A DNA stretch of 60,483 nucleotides from Bryobacterales bacterium (GCA_016789905.1 JAEUQC010000180.1:1-60483); one strand, 5' to 3'; counted from the first letter of the stretch, positions 34,601 to 44,477 are shown. A program made the numbers and translations. The notes: generated by a model not told the origin, from the sequence alone.

Positions 34601-35957
34601 GGGCGACGCGGAAATGATTGTCACCTACAGCGGCCGCGCCAGCCGCGCCGTGGCCGTGCGCGTTGCCCGTAACAACTTCGGCATCTTCGCCACCAGCCAG
34701 GGCCGCGGCCCCGGCATTATCCAGAACTTCCAAACGCAACTGGAACAGCCCTTGAACACTCGTTCCGCCACCGCCAAGCCACGCCAGGTGATCATCCTCT
34801 GGGGCACCGGCGCCGGGCCCATCACTGGCGCCGACAACGTCGCGCCGCCGGCCGGAAACCTGCCGTTCCCATTTGAAATGACCATCGGCGGCAAGCCCGC
34901 TACGCTGCTCTACAACGGCCGCGCTCCCTGCTGCTCCGGTGTCGATCAAATCGTCGCCGAAGTCCCCGCCGATTCACCCACCGGTTGCTTCGTTCCAGTC
35001 CAGGTGAAGGCCGGTGACGTGTGGAGCAATGTGGTCACCATGGCAATCGACGCGAACGGCCAAACCTGTAGCGACGCCGCCAATCCGGCCTCCTCGCTCA
35101 CCTCCACCGGCGGCAAGATCGGCGTAGTAATGCTGACGCGCCTTTCCGTCTCAATGGTCACACCAACCAAAGGCGCGCAGACTCTTGATGCCGATCTCGG
35201 CGTCGCCTCTTTTCCCAAAATGCAGGCCGGCGGCGATTTGGGCTTCAATATGTTAACTTCCCTTCCGCCCGCGGGCACCTGCCAGGCCTATGCCGGCGTT
35301 CGCGACATCAGCGAACTGCTCGGCGGCGCGTTCGGCGGCCCGCTGCAGACGACGGGCGGGTCCACCATGCTCGATGCCGGCGCGACGCTCAAGGTGAGCG
35401 GGCCGGGCGGCAAGTCCGCCAACATGGAGCAATCCGGCAATGGAATGTACTTGGGGCTGCTTGGCGGCGCCCTTCCGCTGCCTGGAAATGCCGCGCAAAT
35501 GCCCCTCGATGCCGGGACGTTCACAGTCGCCGGCACAGGCGGCAAGGACGTTGGCGCCTTCAACGCCAGTATCACGCTGCGCCCCAGTGTGGTTTGGACG
35601 AACCGCGCGCAGACCGCGGCCATCGATCGCAAATCACCCCTCACCCTCACCTGGACCGGCGGCGTGGCCGGCGAAAGCCTCATGATTCTCGGCTACGGCA
35701 CGGACCAGAAGGTCAAGGCCAGCAGCGGATTCCTTTGCGCCGCCCCGGCCGGGCCAGGTACCTTCACGGTCCCGCTATCGGCCATGGCCAACCTGCCCGC
35801 GGTGAGTTCCACTGCCGACCTCGCCGACAAGTTCGGCATCGTGGGCATACTTAGCTTCCGTGCACAGAGCATGGGCGTACCGTTCCTGGCGTCTGGCCTC
35901 GATGTGGGCATGTTGATTGGCGCGCAGTTGGAGGCTCGCACGCTCGAAATCAAATAA
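31629..35957 (+). CDS. Giant secreted VWA protein with PPC-like, BACON-like and TIGR03437-like domains
   Basis: A 1442-residue protein with a signal peptide (MRFTLLLLLNAGLLMAA). Domains in order: a PPC-like beta domain (about 40-145); a 100-residue Cys-containing repeat (about 164-263, NDLSVVIGNEDNSSCPATKK); a glycine-linked beta region; a second copy of that repeat (about 426-704) split by a full VWA domain (about 495-668) with MIDAS motif DTSGS and LMTDGSDNQGG; two BACON-like repeats (about 716-898); a TIGR03437-like module (about 904-1148); and a tail domain. VWA domains bind proteins through a metal, so a role in adhesion or surface assembly fits. The GGAGGT Shine-Dalgarno sequence supports the start. 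Confidence 0.88.
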   Translation: MRFTLLLLLNAGLLMAAPGQRKITGDGSIRESGADDRQVAMELINGSAVNFTLPAITRATLFAGDFGYFVRVPAGATELRIQLVTNSDIDLYANYGSDVSIGAGGVVLADHSTELIPSKDLRIGLSGSPGLRAGTYYVGLAAFNPSDPNTGTIRVTITNPNPGPVNDLSVVIGNEDNSSCPATKKLPVTVRDAAGALISGLTGANFSLSEGTVAKAGTVTCPSAGQCILSYAPADATRSADVTITVNINNQRTGTARKTVGPCATGGGGGTAGRTAIGLTLDLSNSATSFGGNGWTTSLSSGYWTLGVSLPDASAPLLNAANRTVNLQPGTYYVYGEPGVMGSHARMVVDWSDGTSETAVFSTLPLTSPSTWTRVSGSTNINMGSSGLTNLNKIAAGNGIAAGGAADFVFGLALSGGTGGGGGGATGPLTVTVTNENNASCPATKKLTVSVVDNTGQTVSGLTAANFTLTENGVARPVTAVSCSSSGGGSSAGSGAVVAIVIDTSGSLSSTDLANEKAAAINLVNSLGTSDQVAVYNFDSSVTRKQAFTTNKQLAITAINALAIGGSTALYQAVFTAAQDIGAVNGRRAIVLMTDGSDNQGGKTIDDAINAAKAARAPVYAVGFGTGINETVMRRMGTETGGTFTRGATSAELQALLQTVATNITSQCEISYTPADPSKDTDVVVNVTAGTRTGSATRRVGACTGSGGSTTGVGWTVTPGCNYFVTPLTSTPVAAQSTGIIRVTTADNCEWNAHSEVAWIRITAVRNANGKGSGAVDYVVTANADPTTRTGRVITAAQPTSITQAAGTPCDVTIMPATMRVGPGSGGSTLIVNSATPTCAWTARSNDAWLKVAAATATGAGPGRISYTYDANVTTSSRVATLTVNALTFTLTQDAGSIPGTPTVTEAGIVNSASGVPPSLPGGALAQGSFFTIFATGVGPTPPQQVEQFPLPTTLGGTQVQIRQGTRTVDCYLVYTSSTQINGIIPSNAPLGDAEMIVTYSGRASRAVAVRVARNNFGIFATSQGRGPGIIQNFQTQLEQPLNTRSATAKPRQVIILWGTGAGPITGADNVAPPAGNLPFPFEMTIGGKPATLLYNGRAPCCSGVDQIVAEVPADSPTGCFVPVQVKAGDVWSNVVTMAIDANGQTCSDAANPASSLTSTGGKIGVVMLTRLSVSMVTPTKGAQTLDADLGVASFPKMQAGGDLGFNMLTSLPPAGTCQAYAGVRDISELLGGAFGGPLQTTGGSTMLDAGATLKVSGPGGKSANMEQSGNGMYLGLLGGALPLPGNAAQMPLDAGTFTVAGTGGKDVGAFNASITLRPSVVWTNRAQTAAIDRKSPLTLTWTGGVAGESLMILGYGTDQKVKASSGFLCAAPAGPGTFTVPLSAMANLPAVSSTADLADKFGIVGILSFRAQSMGVPFLASGLDVGMLIGAQLEARTLEIK

Positions 35958-36025
35958 CTTCACGGCTCCCGCGAACAAGATCCCTCCTATACTGAAAGCG
36001 GAGGGCTCTTCGCAGGAGCCGAGCA

Positions 36026-36607
36026 ATGTCCGCTCAGGAAAAACTGACCGCCCTGATGAGTGCGTTCGCGCACAAGGAGCGGGGCGCGGCCGATCAACTG
36101 ATTCCGCTGGTCTACGATGAACTGCGCCGCATTGCCCACCGCCGCCGCTGGCAGTGGATCGGCGCCGACACGCCCGATACGACGAGTCTGGTGCATGAGG
36201 CTTACCTGCACCTGGCGGAAAGGAACGGAGCCGCATGGGAAAACCGGGCGCACTTTTTCTATTTCGCTTCCGTCGCCATGCGCAATATTCTGGTGGATCA
36301 CGCCAAGCACTTGCAGCGAGTCAAGCGCGGCGGCGGTGCGCGGCAGGTGGAACTCACCGAACACACCGCGATCAGCGAACAGCGCAGTGCCGAACTTTTG
36401 GAATTGGACGAAGCGCTGGAAACACTAGCCGCTTCCGAGGAGCGTCTGGCCCGAATTGTCGAATGCCGCTTTTTCGGCGGGCTCACCGTGGAAGAAACCG
36501 CCGAAGCCCTGGGCGTGGCGCCCTCCACTGTGAAGCGCGGCTGGGACACCGCCCGCGCCTGGCTCTTCCAGCACCTGGGCGGGAGAAACCACCGTGATAC
36601 TGGATGA
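36026..36607 (+). CDS. ECF-type sigma factor (TIGR02999-like)
   Basis: A 193-residue sigma factor. Region 2 includes ELRRIAHRRRWQWIGADTPD then TTSLVHEAYLHLAERNG and FFYFASVAMRNILVDHAKHL, typical of the TIGR02999 group. Region 4 includes RIVECRFFGGLTVEETAEAL and GVAPSTVKRGWDTARAWLF, a helix-turn-helix for -35 recognition. It directs RNA polymerase to a specific promoter set. The kinase gene overlaps its 3' end by 14 nt, so the two are translated together and the kinase or its phosphorylation state probably controls the sigma factor. A TATACT hexamer at about 35988 and an inverted repeat (GGCTC...GAGCC) precede the start. Confidence 0.9.
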   Translation: MSAQEKLTALMSAFAHKERGAADQLIPLVYDELRRIAHRRRWQWIGADTPDTTSLVHEAYLHLAERNGAAWENRAHFFYFASVAMRNILVDHAKHLQRVKRGGGARQVELTEHTAISEQRSAELLELDEALETLAASEERLARIVECRFFGGLTVEETAEALGVAPSTVKRGWDTARAWLFQHLGGRNHRDTG

Positions 36608-37958
36608 CCTTTTTCACGCCGCCCGGGAACTGCCCGCGTCGGACTGGGAGGCTTTCGCGGCTCGCGAATGCGCTGGCGACCAGGCACTCATGCGAGTTCT
36701 GCTCGGTATGCTACGCCAGGCACCGGACGCCTTTGCCTGGTTTGAGAAAGCCGAGAGTTCGCTCGGCCTGTTCTGGGAAGAAGTGGCGCCCGCCATGATC
36801 GGCCCCTATCATGTGCTAAGTATCCTGGGCCGCGGCGGAATGGGGACTGTCTATCTCGCCGAACGGGAAAGCGAGGAGTTCCGCCAAACGGTCGCCGTCA
36901 AGTGCATGAGGCGCGAAGGCGAAGAATTGCTTCGTCGCTTCCTCGCCGAACGCCGCATTCTCTCCCGCCTGACGCACCCGGGGATCGCTCGCCTGTTGGA
37001 CGGCGGACGCACCGAAAACGGCGAACCCTATCTCGTGATGGAGTACGTGGCCGGCGAACCCCTCACGGTCTGGACCGCCAAAAACCCCTCCGTCAGGGAA
37101 CGGTTGCGCCTCTTCCGTGCCGTTGGAGAAGCAGTTGAGTACGCCCATAGAAGTCTCGTTGTCCACCGGGACCTCAAGCCCAGCAACATCCTGGTCACCC
37201 CGGACGGCCAGCCGAAACTGCTCGATTTCGGCATCGCCAAGCTCTTGGATGAATCCGGCGAAACCGGCCCCGGCCCGCTGACGCCGCACTATGCGGCGCC
37301 GGAGCAGATGAACGGCGGCTCCATTACAACGCTGACCGATGTCTATGGTCTCGGCGCCCTGCTGTTCGAACTCTTGACGGGCCGGCGCCCCGTGGAGCCT
37401 ATGCCTCCGCCGGGCGTCGATCGCGAACTCGGCCAGATTGCCTGCAAGGCCATGGAACCGAGGCCGGAGGACCGCTACCAGTCGGTGACCGAGCTATTGG
37501 AGGACCTGCGGGCCTACGAAACCGGCCTGCCGGTTCACGCTCATGGATATGGCTGGTTCTATCGGAGTTCGAAATATGTGCGCCGCCATTGGGTCGGCGT
37601 CGGTTTCGCATTGGTCATGCTCGCCGGCGCCGTGGGGTTGGGCATGCAGTCCTGGCGCCTGGACCGCGAGCGCGAGCGCGCCCGCCTGGTCGCTCACCTG
37701 GTGCCGGAGTTGTTCGCGGGAGTGCAAGTCCGTGACGCGCTCGAACGAAACCTTCCGCCCTTGCGTCAGCGCTACGCCGCCGAACCCTTAGTCCTGGCCG
37801 AACTGCTCAGCGCCGCCGCCCATGCCTGTCAGCGCGCAGGGAACCGCGACCGGGCGTTGCTGCTCTTCGACGAAGCGCTCCAGATCCGCCGCCGCGAACT
37901 GGGCGAAACACATCCGATTGTCGAGGAAACACGGGCCCATCTGGAAGAGGCTCGGTAG
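36594..37958 (+). CDS. Ser/Thr protein kinase, membrane-anchored, paired with the sigma factor
   Basis: A 454-residue kinase starting at GTG 36594. The kinase domain (about 65-320) has GRGGMGTVYLAE, VAVKCMRREGEE with the ATP Lys, VVHRDLKPSNILVTPD with the catalytic Asp, and LLDFGIAKLLD. All essential residues are present. A single transmembrane helix (about 342-362, VGVGFALVMLAGAVGLGM) is followed by a short domain of about 90 residues with one TPR-like helix pair (CQRAGNRDRALLLFDEALQI). The paralog at 56141-58420 has a much longer TPR sensor, so this one has a cut-down sensor. The N-terminal part (GTG start, about 1-60) resembles the kinase leader of that paralog. Confidence 0.88.
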   Translation: MILDDLFHAARELPASDWEAFAARECAGDQALMRVLLGMLRQAPDAFAWFEKAESSLGLFWEEVAPAMIGPYHVLSILGRGGMGTVYLAERESEEFRQTVAVKCMRREGEELLRRFLAERRILSRLTHPGIARLLDGGRTENGEPYLVMEYVAGEPLTVWTAKNPSVRERLRLFRAVGEAVEYAHRSLVVHRDLKPSNILVTPDGQPKLLDFGIAKLLDESGETGPGPLTPHYAAPEQMNGGSITTLTDVYGLGALLFELLTGRRPVEPMPPPGVDRELGQIACKAMEPRPEDRYQSVTELLEDLRAYETGLPVHAHGYGWFYRSSKYVRRHWVGVGFALVMLAGAVGLGMQSWRLDRERERARLVAHLVPELFAGVQVRDALERNLPPLRQRYAAEPLVLAELLSAAAHACQRAGNRDRALLLFDEALQIRRRELGETHPIVEETRAHLEEAR

Positions 37959-37982
37959 AGGTTTCCTGCTACCCTACCCTTC

Positions 37983-40586
37983 ATGATGAAACGGATCTGG
38001 TTGTCGATCGCCCTGGCCGGCGCGATCTTCCCGCAGGCGGCGATGGATGCCGATTTTGCGCGCTCGGTGAAACAGTGGACAACCAAGCCCGAATTCTCGT
38101 CACCGCTCGTTGACCACTTGCCGCTCGTCAATGGCATTCCAACTCCCAAAGATGTCCTCGGCTACCACATCGGCACTCCGAAAAAACTCACGGATACAAC
38201 CGCCATTCGCCGCTATTTCGACGCGCTCGCCAAGGCCTCCAAACGCTTACGAATCATTGAAACAGGCCGAACCGACGAAGGCCGCCCCTGCTGGAGTGCC
38301 CTTATCGCGGCCGAATCCACGCTCGATTCGCTCGGGACATATAAGGGCTACCTCGCCAAACTAGCCGACCCGCGCGGCTTGACTGAATCTGACGCCCGCG
38401 CCGTGCTCGACAAGGCCAAACCTATCTACCACATCACCGGCGGTCTCCACTCCAGTGAAACCGGCGCCCCGGAGATGCTGATGGAACTCGCCTATCGCCT
38501 GGTGGCCGAGGACGGCCCGCTCTTCGACGGCGTTCGCACCAACCTCATTGTTATGATCTCGCCCCTGCTCGAACCCGACGGCCGCGACCGGTACGTCGAA
38601 TGGTATCGACGCTACAAGGTGCAGGAAGAGACGGAAGACGACCGCCTGCCAGGTCCGCCATATTGGGGCAAGTACATCTTTCACGACAACAACCGCGACA
38701 TGAACTACTCGCAGGTCACCATGCGCAACTGGCTGCGCGCCTATCTGGAATGGCACCCGCCCATCGTCCACGATCTGCATGAATCCGTGCCGTTCCTTTA
38801 TACCTTCAGCGGCCAGGCGCCGCAGAACCCGAATCTCGACCCCATTCTCTACGCTGAACTGCCCTGGTTCGCCAACTATGAGATGACCAAGCTCATCGGC
38901 TACGGCATGCCCGGCGTCTGGACGCACGCCTTCGTCGACATGTGGAGCGTCGGCTACCTGGGCTTCATGGCCTCCAACCACAACGGCATGCTTCGCATGT
39001 ACGAAACCTACGGCAACGGGGGCGCCAACACCATGAAGCGCAAGGTGGCCCCGGAAGGCGACCGCTTTGGCGCCGCCAGGCGCGAGTGGTATCGCCCGCT
39101 TCCGGCCTACGCCGAAGTGGAATGGTCCCTGCGCAATAACACCAACTACATGCAGACCGGCGTTCTGTCCGCGCTCGAATTGGCCGCCGCTCACCCGCGC
39201 GTCATCCTCGAAAATTTCTACAAAAAGTCGCTCCACTCAGTGGAAGACGGGTCCAAGGCCGCCCCCTACGGCTGGGTGATCCCGGCCGGGCAGAAGGATC
39301 AAACCCGCGTGGCTTGGGTCGTGAACACGCTTCGGCTCCAGGGCATTGAGGTCGGCCAGTTGCAGGATGCCTGGAACGGCCACGCGGCCGGATCATTTGT
39401 CGTCAAGCGAAACCAGCCCTACGGCCGCCTCGCAAAGAGTCTGCTCGAACGCCAGGTGTTCCCCGATCCGAACTTGCGAACCTATGACGACACTGGTTGG
39501 ACCATGGGCCTCATCGCCCACGTTGACGTAAAGGAGATCGCCGACAAGGCTCTGCTCAACCTACCGGCCACACCCGTCGACAAGCTGGAGCCGAAGGGTT
39601 CCGTGAGCGGCGATGGCCCGCTGCTCGCCATCTTGCATAACGGCGAACACGCGCTTATCACGCTCCGCTACCGCCTGCGCGACGTGAAGTTTGAAGCAAT
39701 CGAAAACTCGTTCACCGCCGCCGGCCAAGCCGTGCCCGCCGGTTCGTTCCTCGTTGCCGATTCGCCTCGCCTGCGCCGCGAAGTGGAGTCGCTGGGGCTC
39801 CGCGCGGTGGCTCTCGCTGCCATGCCGGAGGGGAAGCGTCACAACGTCGAAGTCCCGCGCCTGGCCATGTTCAGCACCTGGGGAAACACTCAGCCCGTTG
39901 GCTGGGTGCGCCATGCTTTGGATCAGTTTGACGTCGCCTACGACCTCATCTACAAGGACCGCGTGAAAAAAGGCGGGCTGCGAGCCGCCTACGATGTCCT
40001 GCTCATCCCTAGCCAAATGGGTAGCGGCAAGGGATTGGTTTATGACATTGAACCCGCTAAGGTTCCGCTAGAATACCAGGGCGAAGAGATCACCGGCGGC
40101 ATGGGGCTCGCCGGCGCGCTCGAAATCCAGAAGTTTGTGGAAGAGGGTGGCGTTTTGATTACCCTCGGCGCGGCCAGTTATTTCCCGGCCGAGTTTGGAC
40201 TCACACGCGAAGTGGAGGCCCGCCGCACCTCACCGGCCTTTTACGCCCCGGGGCCTATCGTGGAAGCCGAACTTCTGAAACCGCAGCACCCCATCTTCTA
40301 TGGCTACGACAAGAAGCGTCTCCCGGTTCGCTACGCCAGCGGACCCATTTTCGCCATGCCCGAATCGCAGCGCGCCAAGTGGACGCTCATGAAGTTCACC
40401 GGCGCCGAACTCAGCGGACTGCTGAAGGGCAGTCCGGAAGTTAAGGATAAGGCAGCCATTCTCGACGTCCCGGCCGGCAAGGGCCGCGTTATCCTGTTCG
40501 CCACCAACCCCTGCCACCGCTGGCAGACGCATGGCGAGTTCTCCATGTTGTTCAATTCGATTCTGCATTTCAATGATGCGCCGTGA
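37983..40586 (+). CDS. Secreted M14-family zinc carboxypeptidase-like protein
   Basis: An 867-residue protein with a signal peptide (MMKRIWLSIALAGAIFPQAA). It has the M14 zinc motif HxxE in YHITGGLHSSETGAPE (about 142-157). A later His (HPPIVHDLHESVPF) is a likely third metal ligand, and NHNGMLRMYETYG is in the region of the substrate pocket. The C-terminal 350 residues include a glutamine-amidotransferase-like domain (GWVRHALDQFDVAYDLIYKD, VLLIPSQMGSGKG). It is probably a periplasmic or surface peptidase acting on peptides or peptidoglycan stems. It starts 24 bp after the kinase gene and could be in the same operon. Confidence 0.82.
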   Translation: MMKRIWLSIALAGAIFPQAAMDADFARSVKQWTTKPEFSSPLVDHLPLVNGIPTPKDVLGYHIGTPKKLTDTTAIRRYFDALAKASKRLRIIETGRTDEGRPCWSALIAAESTLDSLGTYKGYLAKLADPRGLTESDARAVLDKAKPIYHITGGLHSSETGAPEMLMELAYRLVAEDGPLFDGVRTNLIVMISPLLEPDGRDRYVEWYRRYKVQEETEDDRLPGPPYWGKYIFHDNNRDMNYSQVTMRNWLRAYLEWHPPIVHDLHESVPFLYTFSGQAPQNPNLDPILYAELPWFANYEMTKLIGYGMPGVWTHAFVDMWSVGYLGFMASNHNGMLRMYETYGNGGANTMKRKVAPEGDRFGAARREWYRPLPAYAEVEWSLRNNTNYMQTGVLSALELAAAHPRVILENFYKKSLHSVEDGSKAAPYGWVIPAGQKDQTRVAWVVNTLRLQGIEVGQLQDAWNGHAAGSFVVKRNQPYGRLAKSLLERQVFPDPNLRTYDDTGWTMGLIAHVDVKEIADKALLNLPATPVDKLEPKGSVSGDGPLLAILHNGEHALITLRYRLRDVKFEAIENSFTAAGQAVPAGSFLVADSPRLRREVESLGLRAVALAAMPEGKRHNVEVPRLAMFSTWGNTQPVGWVRHALDQFDVAYDLIYKDRVKKGGLRAAYDVLLIPSQMGSGKGLVYDIEPAKVPLEYQGEEITGGMGLAGALEIQKFVEEGGVLITLGAASYFPAEFGLTREVEARRTSPAFYAPGPIVEAELLKPQHPIFYGYDKKRLPVRYASGPIFAMPESQRAKWTLMKFTGAELSGLLKGSPEVKDKAAILDVPAGKGRVILFATNPCHRWQTHGEFSMLFNSILHFNDAP

Positions 40587-40773
40587 GGAGAAGCACCTAG
40601 CTGTCGTTTCGCCTCTACAGTACTTAGCCATGCAACTGAGAGAAAAACCGGAGCCCATTCGTAGAATCTCACGCATGTGAGTGAACTTCATTAAACATAC
40701 CGGTATCCCCGCCGAAAAGGACCATGGGCGAAGAAGATTTCGCCGAAGATCGTTTCGAACAGGATCACTCGAT

Positions 40774-43700
40774 ATGAAAATGTCATTCCTCCAGGCCAAT
40801 CGATCGCCTTTGTGGCTGGTGCTCGCAATGGCCGGATCGACCGTTCCGCTGAAGGCTGTGGACCTTCTAACGGCCACGCCTAGCTCTGTCACGCTCACTT
40901 GCAGCACGGTCACCGGCCCGGGCCCGGCTGCGAACGTCGTCGTCAAGCCGATAACACCGCTTACCGGCTCCAACACCCATGTGGTCACCTTTGGCTCCGT
41001 CGCCGCCGGCCTGGTAGTAACAGCGCCGTCGATCACCACGTTGAGCACCGCCAACCAGACGGCCGGTATTACATATCAGGTCCGCTTTGCCGCAGGCTGC
41101 GCTGGCGCCACGGCGGGCACTAATGCTATCACCTTCCGGTTCAGTACGGGCGCCGGCGTGGACCGCATTGTTACGGTCAACGGCACCGTCACCGCGGGCG
41201 CCACGTCTTCGCTGACTACGACTCCCGCCTCCATCGCTCTTACCTGCACCAGAAACCCAATCGGCCCCGTGTACACACCCGGCCCGGCGCAGACGTTAGC
41301 TGTGAAATCAACGGCCACCGGCGGTACACCGTTCACGGTGGAGAATTCCACATACGCATTGCCCGCCTGGCTCACCGCAACACCTCTCAGCGGCGGCACC
41401 GCTTCAACGACCGCCGTGAACATCTCCTTCGTCGCCGCGGCGGGTTGCGGCGGCTTCGCGGCAGGCACAACCAATACTTTCTCCGTTCACCTGGCCAGCG
41501 CCCCCGCGCCGGACAAGCTTGTTCTGGTCACTCTGCAGGTGGTTCCGCCGTCCACGCTTGTGGCCGCGCCCAGCCCGGCCAGCCTTTCCTACGTCAAGGG
41601 TTCCGGCTCTGCGGGCCGCGTCGATGTGAATATCACTTCGGCCACCGTTCCGGCTCCGTTCTTCACCGTTGACGCCACCTCGCTGCCCCCCTGGCTCACC
41701 GTCGACGCGCTCTCCGGCGTCGTCCCCAAAAGTATCCGCTTCAGCACCACCGTCGCCGCCGATTCCATGGCCCCCGGCAACTACTCCACAACGGTTCGTT
41801 TGAAGGTGGCGGCGCAAGCGGATCTGGCGATTCCGATCACTCTTCAATTGAATAATCCGGCGCCGAAGCTCACCGTCTCGGAAGGCATCACGCGCAACAT
41901 CACATGGACCGTCGGGTCCGCCATCCCGGCGTTGTTCGTGACCGCGGTTTCCAGCGATTCTCCAATTCCCTACTCCATCACCACTGGTGGCACACTCGCG
42001 CCCATCATTCCGGCCGCCAACCTCAAAGGCCTCGCTTACAGCTTCGGCACTCCCATTCCGGTCACCTTTGACCCGAACGTATTTGCCGCCGCGCAGCCGG
42101 GAACAACTCTGGTCGGCACCGTCGCCATCACCTCCGGCACGCCCGCTTCCACCATCACGGTCACATTTAGTGTCAGCGTGCAGGCCCCGGGCGCGACCAT
42201 CAATTCCATCTCGCCGGCCAGCCTTCCCACTGCCCCTGCCGGTCAGGCCTTCACGCTTGTTCTCTCCGGCACTGGCTTCGTCACCGGCACGGACCCGTCG
42301 CTACGTACCAAGGTCGGCGTCGTCGCCTCCAGTGGCTTCGTGGTTGAACCGTCCATCGCCGTCAACGTGGTCAACGTTTCCAGTATCATACTGACCATCA
42401 CCGTTCCCACCACGCCCTCCCTCAATCTGCCGTTCCTGCCCACCGGCTCCGGCGGCACGGTCGTGCTTGGTGTTTGTAATCCGAACGGGACCAACTGCTC
42501 CACGCCCACCGGTACGGTGTCGTTCACCATCGGTTCCAATCCGATTGTGGCCGCGGTCACCAGCGCCTCCAGCTTCCTGCAGGTCACCGCGCCCACAGTG
42601 CAGACCATCGCGCCTTACGAAATGCTTAGCGTGTTCGGCTCGAACTTCTGCTCCTCCGGCGGCGTCGGCTGCAGCAGCACCGATGTGCTCTACGGCGTTC
42701 CGGATGCCACCACGCTCGCCTACCCGTCCTTTGTCAGTCCGGACGCGGCCGGCGCCACCCAGCGCAAGCTGTCGGTTGCATTCTGGACCAAGGCTACGCC
42801 CCCAGTCCTGATCGGCGCCGCGCCCATCCTGTTTGCCACCAATGGCCAAATCAATCTGATGGCTCCGGCGGCCCTCTCGGCCCACACCGGCACCACCGTC
42901 AGCATGATTGTGAACTTCGGTTACGCCAGCGGTCTCACTATGCGTTCCAGCGCCGCGTTCGATCTCGACGTGGTCGCAACAAACCCCGGCATCTTCACTG
43001 TTGCAGCCAACGGCCAGGGCGATGGCGCGATTCTTGATTCCACCTACGCTCCCATCGTTCCCGGTTCGGAAGCCGGCCTGCGCTCCACCGCCCTCGGCGC
43101 CGACTCCGACACGGTACAAATCTACATGACCGGTCTGGGAGCGCCCAACAGCGCCGGCAACAATGCCAACGCGGGCAGCGGATACACCTGGTCCACTGAC
43201 TGCGTGACTCCGGCCAGCTATCTAGCTTCTCTTAACAACTATGCGGCCAGCAGCTTGACCACCCTCGACGGCGTCATCATCAGCTCTTCGCTCTTGAACA
43301 CCAACCGTTTGGCGCCTTGCTTCCGCTCCTCTTCCGACAGCAGCGGCACGCCCCCCACCGTCACCATCGGCGGCGTGGCCGGCACCGTCACCTATGCTGG
43401 TTGGGTGGCCGATAGCGTCGCCGGCCTCTATCAGATGAACGTGCGGCTCCCAAGCAGCACGGGCGGTTACACCACCTCCGCCGGCGCCAGCCTCACGGCC
43501 ATCACCACCCCGGTCCAGTTGCCGGTCGTGGTTACCGCCGGCGCGCGCAGCAGCCAGACCGGTGTCAGCATCTGGGTGGCCCGCCGTCTCAAGGTCGCGC
43601 CTCCCTCAGGCGCCGGCTTGACCGGCACGGTGAACACCGCTTGGTCCGGCTCCAACAACTTGGTGGTCGCCACGCTCGGCACCTCCCCGTATCGTTACGC

Positions 43701-44442
43701 CCTCACCACGGGCATTCTGCCGACGGGTCTTACCCTCAACCCCTCTACCGGCGCCATCTCCGGCACCCCTACGGCGGGTACGGCCGGTTCCTACGCCGTC
43801 ACCGTTACGGCCACGGATTCGGCGGACTTCCCGCTCACAGGTAAGGTGTCCTTCACCCTCACCGTCGCCGGCGGATTGGTTGTAACCTCCACTGGCTCGT
43901 CGCCCTACAGCAGCACATATGGCACGGCCAGCGCCACCTTGACCACAGTCTCGGCGGCGGGCGGCACCTTCCCCTACACCTACGCCTTCACGTCTTCCCC
44001 CATTCCGTTGGGTATGACGATCAACACGACCACCGGTGTCATCGGCGTCAGCGCCCTTACCCCGGCCGGAACCTACAACCTCACTATCACCGCTACCGAC
44101 TCGGCCACCACGCCGCTCACAGGTACGCTGAGCATCACGGTTGTGGTCGCCCTCAGGGTCGTCGCTTCGGGCCCCGTCGCCGGCACCGCTGGCAGCGCGA
44201 GCACCATCACCACCCCCACCACCACAGGTCAGACAGGAACCCTGACCTACACGCTGGACGCCACCACAGCCGCCCTCGGCTGGGTAACCATCAACTCCAG
44301 CACCGGTGTTGTCGCGGTCACCTCGGGCTCGGTCGCCGGTACGTACCCCGTCACCATCACGGCGACGGATGGTACGGCCGCCTCCGGCTCCTCGGCCAAC
44401 GCCACCGGTACAGCCACCATCTCAATGGTGATTAACCCCTAA
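40774..44442 (+). CDS. Giant secreted beta-repeat protein with TIGR03437-like module and Ig repeats
   Basis: A 1222-residue protein. The ATG at 40774 is chosen because it begins a signal peptide (MKMSFLQANRSPLWLVLAMA). The frame is open 31 codons earlier without a signal. It has four or more Ig-like beta repeats in the N-terminal half (SSVTLTCSTVTGPGPAANV, ASIALTCTRNPIGPVYTPG, PASLSYVKGSGSAGRVDV), a TIGR03437-like module (about 590-935, YEMLSVFGSNFC and YMTGLGAPNSAGNN) and three putative cadherin-type Ig repeats at the C terminus (YALTTGILPTGLTLNPSTGA then ISGTP). It is likely a surface or matrix protein. It ends 35 bp before a strong hairpin terminator. Confidence 0.85.
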   Translation: MKMSFLQANRSPLWLVLAMAGSTVPLKAVDLLTATPSSVTLTCSTVTGPGPAANVVVKPITPLTGSNTHVVTFGSVAAGLVVTAPSITTLSTANQTAGITYQVRFAAGCAGATAGTNAITFRFSTGAGVDRIVTVNGTVTAGATSSLTTTPASIALTCTRNPIGPVYTPGPAQTLAVKSTATGGTPFTVENSTYALPAWLTATPLSGGTASTTAVNISFVAAAGCGGFAAGTTNTFSVHLASAPAPDKLVLVTLQVVPPSTLVAAPSPASLSYVKGSGSAGRVDVNITSATVPAPFFTVDATSLPPWLTVDALSGVVPKSIRFSTTVAADSMAPGNYSTTVRLKVAAQADLAIPITLQLNNPAPKLTVSEGITRNITWTVGSAIPALFVTAVSSDSPIPYSITTGGTLAPIIPAANLKGLAYSFGTPIPVTFDPNVFAAAQPGTTLVGTVAITSGTPASTITVTFSVSVQAPGATINSISPASLPTAPAGQAFTLVLSGTGFVTGTDPSLRTKVGVVASSGFVVEPSIAVNVVNVSSIILTITVPTTPSLNLPFLPTGSGGTVVLGVCNPNGTNCSTPTGTVSFTIGSNPIVAAVTSASSFLQVTAPTVQTIAPYEMLSVFGSNFCSSGGVGCSSTDVLYGVPDATTLAYPSFVSPDAAGATQRKLSVAFWTKATPPVLIGAAPILFATNGQINLMAPAALSAHTGTTVSMIVNFGYASGLTMRSSAAFDLDVVATNPGIFTVAANGQGDGAILDSTYAPIVPGSEAGLRSTALGADSDTVQIYMTGLGAPNSAGNNANAGSGYTWSTDCVTPASYLASLNNYAASSLTTLDGVIISSSLLNTNRLAPCFRSSSDSSGTPPTVTIGGVAGTVTYAGWVADSVAGLYQMNVRLPSSTGGYTTSAGASLTAITTPVQLPVVVTAGARSSQTGVSIWVARRLKVAPPSGAGLTGTVNTAWSGSNNLVVATLGTSPYRYALTTGILPTGLTLNPSTGAISGTPTAGTAGSYAVTVTATDSADFPLTGKVSFTLTVAGGLVVTSTGSSPYSSTYGTASATLTTVSAAGGTFPYTYAFTSSPIPLGMTINTTTGVIGVSALTPAGTYNLTITATDSATTPLTGTLSITVVVALRVVASGPVAGTAGSASTITTPTTTGQTGTLTYTLDATTAALGWVTINSSTGVVAVTSGSVAGTYPVTITATDGTAASGSSANATGTATISMVINP

Positions 44443-44477
44443 TCCCGCTAACGGCGGTAACGCCGCAAGCACCAGCC

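Noticed and set aside
38361..39236. 291-codon minus-strand frame inside the M14 peptidase gene
   Set aside because: Antisense to conserved peptidase sequence, with His/Val-rich composition and no domain.
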